Shown here piece by piece: positions 45,291-53,821 of a stretch of DNA of 64,000 bases. Position 1 is the first letter of the stretch; every line of letters starts with the position of its first letter. The notes beneath the pieces were generated by a model. It was not told the DNA's origin, ran no database searches, and was given only the letters and a program-made list of their open reading frames with translations. A program made the translations under genes and the position numbers. The stretch lies in NCBI RefSeq assembly GCF_040796495.1, contig NZ_JBFNQN010000011.1, positions 166,006 through 230,005 of the forward strand. Reading direction: 5' to 3'. The stretch is from Kineococcus endophyticus (GTDB lineage: Bacteria; Actinomycetota; Actinomycetes; Actinomycetales; Kineococcaceae).

Positions 45291-46268
45291 GTGACTGAGC
45301 ACACCCGCACCCCGCAGGCGCCCGTCGGATCCGGCTTCGGCCACGACACGACGGCGGCCGAGGTCCTCGAGGGCCTCGACCTCTCCGGCCGCACCGTCGT
45401 CCTGACGGGCGGCTACTCCGGCATCGGTCTCGAGGCGACGCGCGCCCTCACCGCTGCCGGGGCCAGCGTCGTCGTCCCGGCCCGGCGGCCGGAGCACGCC
45501 GCCGCCGAGCTGGCGGACGTCCCCGGCGTGGAGGTCGCGGCCCTCGACCTCGCCGACCAGGCGAGCATCGCCCGCTTCGCGCAGGACTTCCTCGACTCCG
45601 GACGCCCGGTGCACGCGCTCATCGGCAACGCCGGGATCATGGCGTGTCCCGAGACGCGGATCGGGGACGGGTGGGAGGCGCAGTTCGGCACGAACCACCT
45701 CGGCCACTACGCCCTCGTCAACCGGCTGTGGCCGGCCATCGCCGCCGGCGGCGGGCGCGTCGTCGCGCTGTCGAGCTCGGCCCACCACCGCTCGCCCATC
45801 CGCTTCGAGGACCCCATGTTCACGCGGGGCGACTACGACAAGTGGGAGGCGTACGGGCAGGCCAAGACGGCCAACGCCCTCTTCGCGGTGCACCTCGACG
45901 CCCTCGCCGCGCCGCAGGGCGTCCGCGCCTTCTCCGTCCACCCCGGCGGCATCCTCACCCCGCTGCAGCGGCACCTGCCGCGCGAGGAGATGGTGGCCCT
46001 CGGCTGGATCGACGACGAGGGCAACCTGCTCATGGACGGGTTCAAGTCCCCGCAGGCGGGTGCCGCGACGGAGGTGTGGGCCGCGACGAACCCCCTGCTG
46101 GAGGGTCGGGGCGGGGTGTTCTGCGAGGACTGCGAGGTCGCGCTCCCCGTCGACGCCGACCGCCCGCAGTTCACGACGGGCGTGGCCCCGCACGCCACCG
46201 ACCCCGACGCCGCGGCGCGGCTGTGGACCCTGTCGGCGGAACTGACGGGGGTCGACGCCTTCGCGTGA
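45291..46268 (+). CDS. Short-chain dehydrogenase/reductase
   Basis: 325-residue NAD(P)-dependent oxidoreductase. The cofactor motif is TGGYSGIG (residues 40-47), the NAG motif is IGNAGIM, the catalytic Ser is in VVALSSSAHH and the pair YxxxK is YGQAK. It resembles the retinol-dehydrogenase/WW-oxidoreductase-like SDRs, which have the long C-terminal segment (VFCEDCEV). Substrate unknown. It starts with leaderless GTG 45291 and converges with glgB, with a weak inverted repeat between. Confidence 0.85.
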   Translation: MTEHTRTPQAPVGSGFGHDTTAAEVLEGLDLSGRTVVLTGGYSGIGLEATRALTAAGASVVVPARRPEHAAAELADVPGVEVAALDLADQASIARFAQDFLDSGRPVHALIGNAGIMACPETRIGDGWEAQFGTNHLGHYALVNRLWPAIAAGGGRVVALSSSAHHRSPIRFEDPMFTRGDYDKWEAYGQAKTANALFAVHLDALAAPQGVRAFSVHPGGILTPLQRHLPREEMVALGWIDDEGNLLMDGFKSPQAGAATEVWAATNPLLEGRGGVFCEDCEVALPVDADRPQFTTGVAPHATDPDAAARLWTLSAELTGVDAFA

Positions 46269-46297
46269 CCCCCGTCAGGTCCTAGCGGTCGGACGGG

Positions 46298-48484
46298 TCA
46301 GGCCGGGACGAGCCAGGTGACGCCCAGCGGGGGCACGCGCAGCTGCGCGGAGAACCGCTGGCCGTTCCACTCCGTGTCCTGCGCCTGCAAGGTCCCGGTG
46401 TTGACGACGCCGGAACCGGCGAACTCCTCGGCGTCGGTGTTGAGCACCTCGCGCCAGGCGCCCGGCTGGGGGAGACCGACGCGGAAGTCCTCGTAGGCGC
46501 TGCCGGAGAAGTTGCAGACGGCGACGAGCGGCTTGCGGTCGGTGGACCAGCGGACGAACGACAGCAGGTTCCGCTGGTTATCGCCGCCGTCGATCCAGCC
46601 GAACCCCTCGGACGTGAAGTCGTCCGACCACAGCTCGGGGTGCTCCTTGTAGACCGCGTTCAGTGTCGACACCAGCTTGTGGAGCCCCGCGTGCCACGGG
46701 GTGTCCAGCAGCCACCAGTCCAGCGAGCGGGCCTCGGACCACTCGGCCTCCTGGCCCAGCTCGGCGCCCATGAACAGCAACTGCTTGCCCGGGTGAGACC
46801 ACATGTAGGCCAGGTAGGCACGGACGTTGGCGAGCTGCTGCCACCGGTCACCGGGCATCTTGCGCAGCAGCGACCCCTTGCCGTGGACGACCTCGTCGTG
46901 CGAGATCGGCAGGCAGAAGTTCTCGCTGAACGCGTAGACGAGGCTGAACGTCAGCTCGCCGTGGTGGTACTGCCGGTTGACCGGGTCCTCGCTGACGTAC
47001 TGCAGCGAGTCGTGCATCCAGCCCATGTTCCACTTCAGGCCGAACCCGAGGCCGCCGCCGCTGGTGGGGGCCGTGACGCCCGGGTAGGCCGTGGACTCCT
47101 CGGCGATCATCATGATGCCGGGAGTCCGCTTGTAGGCCGTGGCGTTCGCCTCCTGCAGGAAGCTGACCGCCTCGAGGTTCTCGCGCCCGCCGTACTGGTT
47201 CGGCTCCCACTCGCCCTCGTTGCGGGAGTAGTCGAGGTACAGCATCGAGGCGACCGCGTCGACGCGCAGGCCGTCGGCGTGGAACTCCTCGAGCCAGTAC
47301 AGGCCCGATGCGACGAGGAAGTTGCGCACCTCGGAGCGGCCGAAGTTGGGGATGTAGGTGCCCCAGTCCATGTGCTCGCCGCGGCGGGGGTCCGGGTGCT
47401 CGTAGAGCGGGGTTCCGTCGAAGCGGGCGAGGGCGAACTCGTCCTTGGGGAAGTGCCCGGGGACCCAGTCGATGATGACGCCGATCCCCGCCTGGTGGAG
47501 GGCGTCGATGAGGTGCCGCAACTCGTCGGGCGTGCCGAACCGGGAGGTCGGGGCGAAGTAGCCCGTCACCTGGTAGCCCCAGGACCCGCCGAACGGGTGC
47601 TCCATGACGGGCAGGAACTCGACGTGCGTGAACCCCGCCGCGCTGACGTACTCGACGAGCTGGGTCGCGAGCTCGGTGTACGACAGCCCCTGCCGCCACG
47701 AACCGAGGTGCACCTCGTAGATCGAGACCGGGCCGTCCTGGGCGCTCTTCGCCGCCCGCTGGCTGAGCCACGCGTCGTCGCCCCACGTGTAGGAGGACTC
47801 CGTCACGACGGACGCCGTCGCCGGGGGCACCTCGCTGTAGCGGGCCATCGGGTCGGCCTTCTGCCGCCAGTGCCCGTCCGGCCCCTGGATCTCGTACTTG
47901 TACCGCGCGCCGGCGACCACACCCGGCAGGAAGATCTCCCAGACGCCGGAGGACCCGAGCGAGCGCATCCCCTCGGTGCGCCCGTTCCAGTGGTTGTGGT
48001 CGCCGACGACGCGGACGGCGCGGGCGTTGGGGGCCCAGACGGCGAACGACGTCCCCTCGACGGGGCCGAGCGGGCCGTTCCAGCGCTTCACGTGGCTGCC
48101 GAGGACGTTCCACAGCTCCTCGTGCCGACCCTCGCCGATGAGGTGCAGGTCGACCTCGCCGACGGTCGGCAGGAAGCGGTAGGGGTCGTCGACGAGCTGG
48201 GGTTCGCCGTCGTCGTAGACGACCTCGACGCGGTAGTCGCCTACCGCGCTGTCGGGGCGGACGCCGACCCAGACGCCGTCGTGCTCGTGCACGAGACCCG
48301 TGCGCGTGCCGTCCTCGCCGACCACCGTGACGGAGGAGGCGAAGGGCTTCAGGACGCGGAAGGTGACCCCGCCGTCGTGGGCGTGCGCACCGAGCACCGA
48401 GTGCGGCGACCAGTGCGCCCCGGCGGCGGCGCGCGCGAGGTCGTCGGCGTCGATCTGTCGGGGGGTGGGGGCTTCACCGGTCAT
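46298..48484 (-). CDS. glgB: 1,4-alpha-glucan branching enzyme
   Basis: 728 residues, the usual length of long-type GlgB. The N-terminal N1 and CBM48 domains are followed by the GH13 barrel. Catalytic residues are the Asp in GLRVDAVASML, the Glu in MIAEEST and the Asp in ISHDEVVHGKGSL. It makes alpha-1,6 branches in glucan built by GlgE. The ATG at 48484 (minus strand) has GGGAG upstream. It is the last gene of the glgE-treS-mak-glgB run. Confidence 0.97.
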   Translation of the reverse strand: MTGEAPTPRQIDADDLARAAAGAHWSPHSVLGAHAHDGGVTFRVLKPFASSVTVVGEDGTRTGLVHEHDGVWVGVRPDSAVGDYRVEVVYDDGEPQLVDDPYRFLPTVGEVDLHLIGEGRHEELWNVLGSHVKRWNGPLGPVEGTSFAVWAPNARAVRVVGDHNHWNGRTEGMRSLGSSGVWEIFLPGVVAGARYKYEIQGPDGHWRQKADPMARYSEVPPATASVVTESSYTWGDDAWLSQRAAKSAQDGPVSIYEVHLGSWRQGLSYTELATQLVEYVSAAGFTHVEFLPVMEHPFGGSWGYQVTGYFAPTSRFGTPDELRHLIDALHQAGIGVIIDWVPGHFPKDEFALARFDGTPLYEHPDPRRGEHMDWGTYIPNFGRSEVRNFLVASGLYWLEEFHADGLRVDAVASMLYLDYSRNEGEWEPNQYGGRENLEAVSFLQEANATAYKRTPGIMMIAEESTAYPGVTAPTSGGGLGFGLKWNMGWMHDSLQYVSEDPVNRQYHHGELTFSLVYAFSENFCLPISHDEVVHGKGSLLRKMPGDRWQQLANVRAYLAYMWSHPGKQLLFMGAELGQEAEWSEARSLDWWLLDTPWHAGLHKLVSTLNAVYKEHPELWSDDFTSEGFGWIDGGDNQRNLLSFVRWSTDRKPLVAVCNFSGSAYEDFRVGLPQPGAWREVLNTDAEEFAGSGVVNTGTLQAQDTEWNGQRFSAQLRVPPLGVTWLVPA

Positions 48485-48521
48485 GCGTTGCAGTCTCCCG
48501 TGATCATCGTGGGGCCGCCTC

Positions 48522-49925
48522 TCAGGACGGGTCTGGGCTGGCGGGGCGCAGGAGCCGGTGGACGGCGTCCAGCGGGATGCGCAACCAGTCGGGCCGGTTG
48601 CGCGCTTCGTAGACGACCTCGTAGAGCGCCTTGTCGAGTTCCAGGGCGGCGAGCAGGACGGCCTGACCGCCCGTGCGCGGGTCGGCGCCCACCACCGCGG
48701 TGTACCCGTCGAGGAAGGCCGTGCGGCAGTCGGGGCCCCAGCTGCCCGGGTCGGCGACGGTCGAGGCCGCGTAGTCGAACGAGCGGAGCATCCCCGCCAC
48801 GTCCCGCAGGGCGAGGTCGGGCAGGCTGCGTTCGGCCAGGGGCCGCAGCGGCTCGCCCTCGAAGTCCAGCAGCACCCAGCCGCGGGCGTCGGAGTGCAGC
48901 ACCTGGCCCAGGTGGTAGTCCCCGTGCACCCGCTGCAGCGGCGGGGCGTCCTGCACGTGCCGGACCGCGTCGACCCGCTCGCGGGCGGCGGCGGCGACCT
49001 CGTGCAGCTGCGGGACGGCCGCACAGGCCCAGGCGACCCGTTCGAGGAGGCCGTCGGCCACGGCCGCCAGGCGTGCGGGGGTGGCGGGCTCGGTCGGCAG
49101 CTCGGTGGCCAGGACCGCGTGCACCTCGGCCGTCGCGCGGCCCAGCTCCCGGGCCTGCTCGGTGAAGTCCTCACCGGCACCGACCGCGGCCGTCGCCACG
49201 CGCCAGGCGTCCTGCGACCCGGCGAGGAACTCGGTGACGTGCGCGAGGTGCCCGGCCGCGGCCGATCCGTCCGGGGCGGTCCACCGGCCGTCGACCCAGC
49301 CCGCCGGGCGCGGGACCCGGGCGCACCCGGCGTCGGCCAGGGCGGTCTGCACGACCACGTCGGGGTTGTCGCCCGCGGACAGGACGCGGAACACCTTGGC
49401 GATGAGCGGGGTCTCGCCCACGTCCGCCGAGACGACGATGGAGGTGTTCGACTGCTCACCGGTGAGGACCTTGGTGCGGGCACCGGCCGGCACGGGCAGG
49501 CCACCCTCGGCGCTGTGCCCGTTGACGCCGACGGTCCGCGAACCGGCCCCCTCCTCGCTGGCGACGAGCGTCAGCAGCGCCCGCGTCCACGTCGGGTCGT
49601 GCGGACCGTCGTAGATCCACGCCGGCGCCCCGTCGACGTCGGGCAGTTCCCCGACGAGCGCGGCCACGAGGTCGGGGTCGGGGGAGGGGCGGACCGAGAT
49701 CGGCACCGAGTAGACGGTGCGCGGGGCGTCGTCCCCGTCACCGGCGCGGACGGTCAGCGCGACGAGTTGCGCCACGCCCCCCTCGTCGAGCGGGGTGCGT
49801 TCGACGCGCTCGACGTGCACGGCGACGCCCTTGTGGGCGAACCAGCGCTGGGCGGGGGCCCAGGTGCGCAGGAGCTCGGCGATCGCCTCGTCGGAGGCGG
49901 CGGAGGTCTTCACGGGGACGCCCAT
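48522..49925 (-). CDS. mak: Maltokinase
   Basis: 467 residues. It phosphorylates maltose to maltose 1-phosphate for GlgE. It has an N-terminal cap domain and a phosphotransferase-like kinase fold: catalytic loop HGDYHLGQVL and metal-binding DFEGEP. Here mak is separate from treS; in several actinobacteria the two are fused. The ATG at 49925 shares one base with the treS stop, so they are coupled. Confidence 0.94.
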   Translation of the reverse strand: MGVPVKTSAASDEAIAELLRTWAPAQRWFAHKGVAVHVERVERTPLDEGGVAQLVALTVRAGDGDDAPRTVYSVPISVRPSPDPDLVAALVGELPDVDGAPAWIYDGPHDPTWTRALLTLVASEEGAGSRTVGVNGHSAEGGLPVPAGARTKVLTGEQSNTSIVVSADVGETPLIAKVFRVLSAGDNPDVVVQTALADAGCARVPRPAGWVDGRWTAPDGSAAAGHLAHVTEFLAGSQDAWRVATAAVGAGEDFTEQARELGRATAEVHAVLATELPTEPATPARLAAVADGLLERVAWACAAVPQLHEVAAAARERVDAVRHVQDAPPLQRVHGDYHLGQVLHSDARGWVLLDFEGEPLRPLAERSLPDLALRDVAGMLRSFDYAASTVADPGSWGPDCRTAFLDGYTAVVGADPRTGGQAVLLAALELDKALYEVVYEARNRPDWLRIPLDAVHRLLRPASPDPS

Positions 49926-51619
49926 CAGGATCCCTCCACGGTGAGCCAGTAGAAGCCGCGGGACCCGCAGGTCACCTCGAACCGGCCGTCGCCGTCCACC
50001 GTCCCGAACGGGGCACCGCCGAACACGTCGTGCAGTCGCGCGCCGGCGTACCCGGGCAGGCGGAGGGACGCGGCCTGGGGGTGGTCGGAGAGGTTGTTCA
50101 CGCAGAGCACCGTCTCACCCCCGGCCTCGCCGGACCTCTCGAGGACCCGCAGGAACGCGAGCACGGCGTCGTTGCTGCAGTGCGCCTCCTCGTCGCGGGA
50201 GGTGAGCTGCAGGTAGGTCCCGCGCCCGAACGCGGGGTGCTGGCGCCGCACCGCCAGGACGCTGCGGACCCAGTGCAGCAGCGAGGAACCGGTGGCCAGC
50301 TGCGCCTCCACGTTCACCGACTGGTAGTGGTACACGAGCGACTGGACCGTCGGCAGGTACAGCTTGCCGGGGTCGGCGGCGGAGAACCCCGCGTTGCGGT
50401 CGGGCGTCCACTGCATCGGGGTCCGCACCGCGTCGCGGTCGTCGAGCCAGATGTTGTCGCCCATCCCGATCTCGTCGCCGTAGTACAGGCAGGGACTGCC
50501 CGGCAGCGACAGGACGAGGGCGTGGATGAGCTGCAGCTCCGGCCGGGAGTTGTCCAGCAGCGGAGCGAGCCGGCGCCGGATCCCGACGTTGGCGCGCATC
50601 CGCGGGTCCGGCGCGTACCAGCCGTACATCGACGCGCGTTCCTCGGTGGTGACCATCTCGAGGGTCAGCTCGTCGTGGTTGCGCAGGAACGTCCCCCACT
50701 GCCCGCTGGAGGTGGGGATGCGCGGGGTGGCCGAGAGGATGTCGGTGATGGGCGTGGCCCGCCCCTCGCGCAGCGCGTAGTACAGGCGCGGCATGACGGG
50801 GAAGTGGAAGCACATGTGGCACTCCGGCTCGTCCTCGGTGCCGAAGTACTCCACGACGTCGAACGGCCACTGGTTGGCCTCGGCCAGCAGCACCCGGCCC
50901 GGGTACTCCTCGTCGACCATGCGCCGCAGCCGGTGCAGGTAGGCGTGCGTGGCGGGCAGGTTCTCCCCGTTCGTGCCCTCCTGCACGTAGAGGTAGGGCA
51001 CCGCGTCGAGGCGGAACCCGTCGATGCCCATGTCCATCCAGAACCGGACGGTGTCGAACATCGCCTCCTCGACGTCGGGGTTGTCGAAGTTCAGGTCGGG
51101 CTGGTGGGAGAAGAAGCGGTGCCAGAAGTACTGCCGCCGCACCGGGTCGAACGTCCAGTTCGACGTCTCGGTGTCGACGAAGATGATGCGCGCGTCGGGG
51201 TACTCCTCGCCGGTGTCGCTCCAGACGTAGAAGTCGCCGTAGGGGCCCTCGGGGTCGGAGCGGCTGGCCTGGAACCACGGGTGCTGGTCGCTGGTGTGGT
51301 TCATCACCAGGTCCACGACGACGCGGATCCCGCGGTCGTGGGCCTGGGCGACGAGGTGCTGGAAGTCGGCGAGGGTGCCGAACTCGGGCAGCACGGCGTT
51401 GTAGTCGGAGATGTCGTAGCCGCCGTCGCGCAACGGCGAGGCGTAGAACGGCGGCAGCCAGAGGCAGTCGACGCCCAGCCACTGCAGGTAGTCCAGCTTC
51501 GCCGTGAGCCCGGTGAAGTCACCGGTGCCCGACCCGTTGGAGTCCGCGAACGCGCGGACCAGCACCTCGTAGAAGACCGCCGTCTTGTACCACTCGGGGT
51601 CCTCGCGCAGGCCGGTCAC
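49925..51619 (-). CDS. treS: Trehalose synthase (maltose alpha-D-glucosyltransferase)
   Basis: 564-residue GH13 enzyme that interconverts trehalose and maltose. The N-terminal [23 protein letters not shown] is typical. Catalytic residues are the Asp in [10 protein letters not shown], the Glu in LLAEANQWP and the Asp in [12 protein letters not shown]. No C-terminal maltokinase domain is attached. The minus-strand GTG at 51619 follows glgE by 24 nt. TreS feeds maltose to Mak. Confidence 0.97.
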   Translation of the reverse strand: MTGLREDPEWYKTAVFYEVLVRAFADSNGSGTGDFTGLTAKLDYLQWLGVDCLWLPPFYASPLRDGGYDISDYNAVLPEFGTLADFQHLVAQAHDRGIRVVVDLVMNHTSDQHPWFQASRSDPEGPYGDFYVWSDTGEEYPDARIIFVDTETSNWTFDPVRRQYFWHRFFSHQPDLNFDNPDVEEAMFDTVRFWMDMGIDGFRLDAVPYLYVQEGTNGENLPATHAYLHRLRRMVDEEYPGRVLLAEANQWPFDVVEYFGTEDEPECHMCFHFPVMPRLYYALREGRATPITDILSATPRIPTSSGQWGTFLRNHDELTLEMVTTEERASMYGWYAPDPRMRANVGIRRRLAPLLDNSRPELQLIHALVLSLPGSPCLYYGDEIGMGDNIWLDDRDAVRTPMQWTPDRNAGFSAADPGKLYLPTVQSLVYHYQSVNVEAQLATGSSLLHWVRSVLAVRRQHPAFGRGTYLQLTSRDEEAHCSNDAVLAFLRVLERSGEAGGETVLCVNNLSDHPQAASLRLPGYAGARLHDVFGGAPFGTVDGDGRFEVTCGSRGFYWLTVEGS

Positions 51620-51643
51620 CGGTGAGCCACCCTCGCCCCGCCG

Positions 51644-53719
51644 TCAGCCCGTGACGTGGAGCACGTGGGCGGGTTCGACGTACGGGTCGAGGCGCACGTA
51701 GGCGTGCTCGCCCCACTCGAACTCCGCGCCCGTGATCTCGTCGCGCACCGTGAAGCGCTCCCACCACTGCCGGCCGAGGGCGCCCATGTCGAGGTGGACC
51801 GTCGTCTCCCGGGTCGCGTGCGGGTCGAGGTTCACGACGACGAGGACGAGGTCCTCGGTGCCGTCCAGCTCCACCCGGCGGCGGGAGAAGCACAGCACGT
51901 TCTCGTCGTCGCTCGCGTGGAAGACGGTGCCCCGCAGCTGCTGCAGCGCCGGGTGGTGGTTGCGGACCCAGTTCAGCTTGGCCAGGTAGGGGGCCAGGGA
52001 CCAGCCCTCGCGCTCGGCCTTGGCGAAGTCGCGCGGGCGGTACTGGTACTTCTCGTTGTCCAGCTGCTCCTCGGCGCCGGGCCGGGCGGCGTGCTCGATG
52101 AGCTCGTACCCGGTGTAGATGCCCCACGACGGCGACAGCAGCGCCGCGAGGACGGCCCGCAGCTTGAACACCGGCGGCCCGCCGTACTGCATGGTGGGCG
52201 TGAGGATGTCGTGCGTCGTGGGCCAGAAGTTCGGGACCATGTAGTGCGCCGACTCGGTGGTCAGCTGCTCGAGGTACTCCCGCAGCTCCCAGGCCTGGTT
52301 GCGCCAGGCGAAGTAGGAGTAGGACTGCTGGAACCCGACCTTGGCCAGCGTGTGCATCATCGCCGGCTTCGTGAACGCCTCCGCCAGCCACACCACCTCG
52401 GGGTGCTCGGCGTTGACCTCCGCGATGAGCCACTCCCAGAACTCCACCGGCTTGGTGTGCGGGTTGTCGACGCGGAACAGCGTGACGCCGTGCTCGACCC
52501 AGAGCAGGACCATGCGCTTGACCTCGGCGTAGATCCCGGCCGGGTCGTTGTCGAAGTTCAGCGGGTAGATGTCCTGGTACTTCTTCGGCGGGTTCTCCGC
52601 GAAGGCGATGGACCCGTCGGCGCGGGTGGTGAACCACTCGGGGTGCTCGGTGACCCAGGGGTGGTCCGGCGCGCACTGCAGCGCGATGTCCATCGCGACC
52701 TCGAGGCCGAGCTCCTTGGCGCGCCCGACGAAGAAGTCGAAGTCCTCGAACGTCCCGAGGTCGGGGTGCAGGGCGTCGTGGCCCCCCTCGGCGGCCCCGA
52801 TCGCGTACGGCGACCCCGGGTCCAGCGGGCCGGCGGTCAGGGTGTTGTTCGGGCCCTTGCGGTTGATGCGGCCGATGGGGTGGATCGGGGTGAGGTAGGC
52901 GATGTCGAAGCCCATCTCCTTGATCGCCGGCAGGCGCTCGGCGGCCGTCCGGAAGGTCCCGGAGGTCCAGCGACCGGACTCCTCGTCGAAGGTCGCGCCC
53001 TCGGACCGGGGGAAGAACTCGTACCAGGCGCTGAAGGCGGCGAGCTTGCGCTCCACCCGCACGGGGTACGTCGCGGACGGGCTGAGCAGCTCGCGGACCG
53101 GCAAGCGGTCCAGGACCGCCCGGACCTCCTCGGTGCGACCGGCGTCGAGGCGCTCGTGGTCGCCGCGGGCGGTGTCGCGCAGCCCGGTGGCGGCCTCCTG
53201 CAGGACGGCCGCGTCGGCGGCGGGACGCCCGCCCTGCGCTGCGGCGCGTTCGAGCAGCCGGGCGCCCTCCTCGAGCATGAGGGCCACGTCGACACCGGCC
53301 TCGACCTTGATCGTCGCGTCGTGGTCCCAGGTGCCGTACGGGTCCGACCAGCCTTCGACGCGCAGGCCCCACAGGCCCTCGGTGTCGGGGGACAGGGTGG
53401 CGACGTAGGCGTCCTTGCCCGGGTTGACGCACGTCATCCGCACCGACGGGCCGTCGGTGCCGTCGGGGCGGACGAGGACGGCCGTCGCGGCGACGGCGTC
53501 GTGGCCCTCCCGGAAGACGGTGGCGCTGACGGGGATCAGCTCACCCGGCACGGCCTGCGAGGGCCAACGTCCACCGTCCACGACGGGCTGGACGTCGAGC
53601 ACGGGGATGCGGCCCACGGGGGGCTGCCCGGGCCCCGTGAGCGGGCCCGTCCGCACCGTCAGCCGGTCCTGCGCTCGGTCGTGCACTCGGTCCTGGTCAC
53701 GGTGCTGGTCGATCGTCAC
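51644..53719 (-). CDS. glgE: Alpha-1,4-glucan:maltose-1-phosphate maltosyltransferase
   Basis: 691-residue GH13_3 enzyme that extends alpha-1,4-glucan with maltose units from maltose 1-phosphate. An N-terminal helical/beta domain precedes the barrel. The nucleophile is D418 (FRVDNPHTKP), the acid/base E447 (WLAEAFTKP) and the third acidic residue about 504 (TTHD). The 29-residue gap between the first two matches the Streptomyces enzyme. The GTG at 53719 appears leaderless (TAGGTT). It is the first gene of the operon and divergent from glgP. Confidence 0.97.
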   Translation of the reverse strand: MTIDQHRDQDRVHDRAQDRLTVRTGPLTGPGQPPVGRIPVLDVQPVVDGGRWPSQAVPGELIPVSATVFREGHDAVAATAVLVRPDGTDGPSVRMTCVNPGKDAYVATLSPDTEGLWGLRVEGWSDPYGTWDHDATIKVEAGVDVALMLEEGARLLERAAAQGGRPAADAAVLQEAATGLRDTARGDHERLDAGRTEEVRAVLDRLPVRELLSPSATYPVRVERKLAAFSAWYEFFPRSEGATFDEESGRWTSGTFRTAAERLPAIKEMGFDIAYLTPIHPIGRINRKGPNNTLTAGPLDPGSPYAIGAAEGGHDALHPDLGTFEDFDFFVGRAKELGLEVAMDIALQCAPDHPWVTEHPEWFTTRADGSIAFAENPPKKYQDIYPLNFDNDPAGIYAEVKRMVLLWVEHGVTLFRVDNPHTKPVEFWEWLIAEVNAEHPEVVWLAEAFTKPAMMHTLAKVGFQQSYSYFAWRNQAWELREYLEQLTTESAHYMVPNFWPTTHDILTPTMQYGGPPVFKLRAVLAALLSPSWGIYTGYELIEHAARPGAEEQLDNEKYQYRPRDFAKAEREGWSLAPYLAKLNWVRNHHPALQQLRGTVFHASDDENVLCFSRRRVELDGTEDLVLVVVNLDPHATRETTVHLDMGALGRQWWERFTVRDEITGAEFEWGEHAYVRLDPYVEPAHVLHVTG

Positions 53720-53725
53720 GGGGCG

Positions 53726-53731
53726 AACCTA
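53726..53731 (-). promoter_or_regulatory. -10 box of a leaderless promoter (glgE operon)
   Basis: On the minus strand TAGGTT ends 6 nt before the glgE GTG. It is back-to-back with the glgP promoter in a 102-nt region. Confidence 0.5.
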
Positions 53732-53808
53732 CCGAGAGGGGAGGCGCCCGTCGCGGGGAAGTGGGCGCGGATGGGGGCGAACCCGTCGCGGTCGGGTGAT
53801 CACCGGTC

Positions 53809-53814
53809 TAGGGT
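53809..53814 (+). promoter_or_regulatory. -10 box of a leaderless promoter (glgP)
   Basis: TAGGGT ends 7 nt before the glgP GTG at 53822, without a ribosome site. Confidence 0.5.
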
Positions 53815-53821
53815 CGGCGCC

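Noticed and set aside
48060..48080. A third copy of the LacI operator core (AGCGCTTCAC)
   Set aside because: Only a half site, inside the glgB coding sequence; most likely chance.
51656..53821. A 722-codon upstream extension of the glgP frame
   Set aside because: It is antisense to glgE; glgP homology starts at the GTG at 53822 and a -10 box lies just before it.
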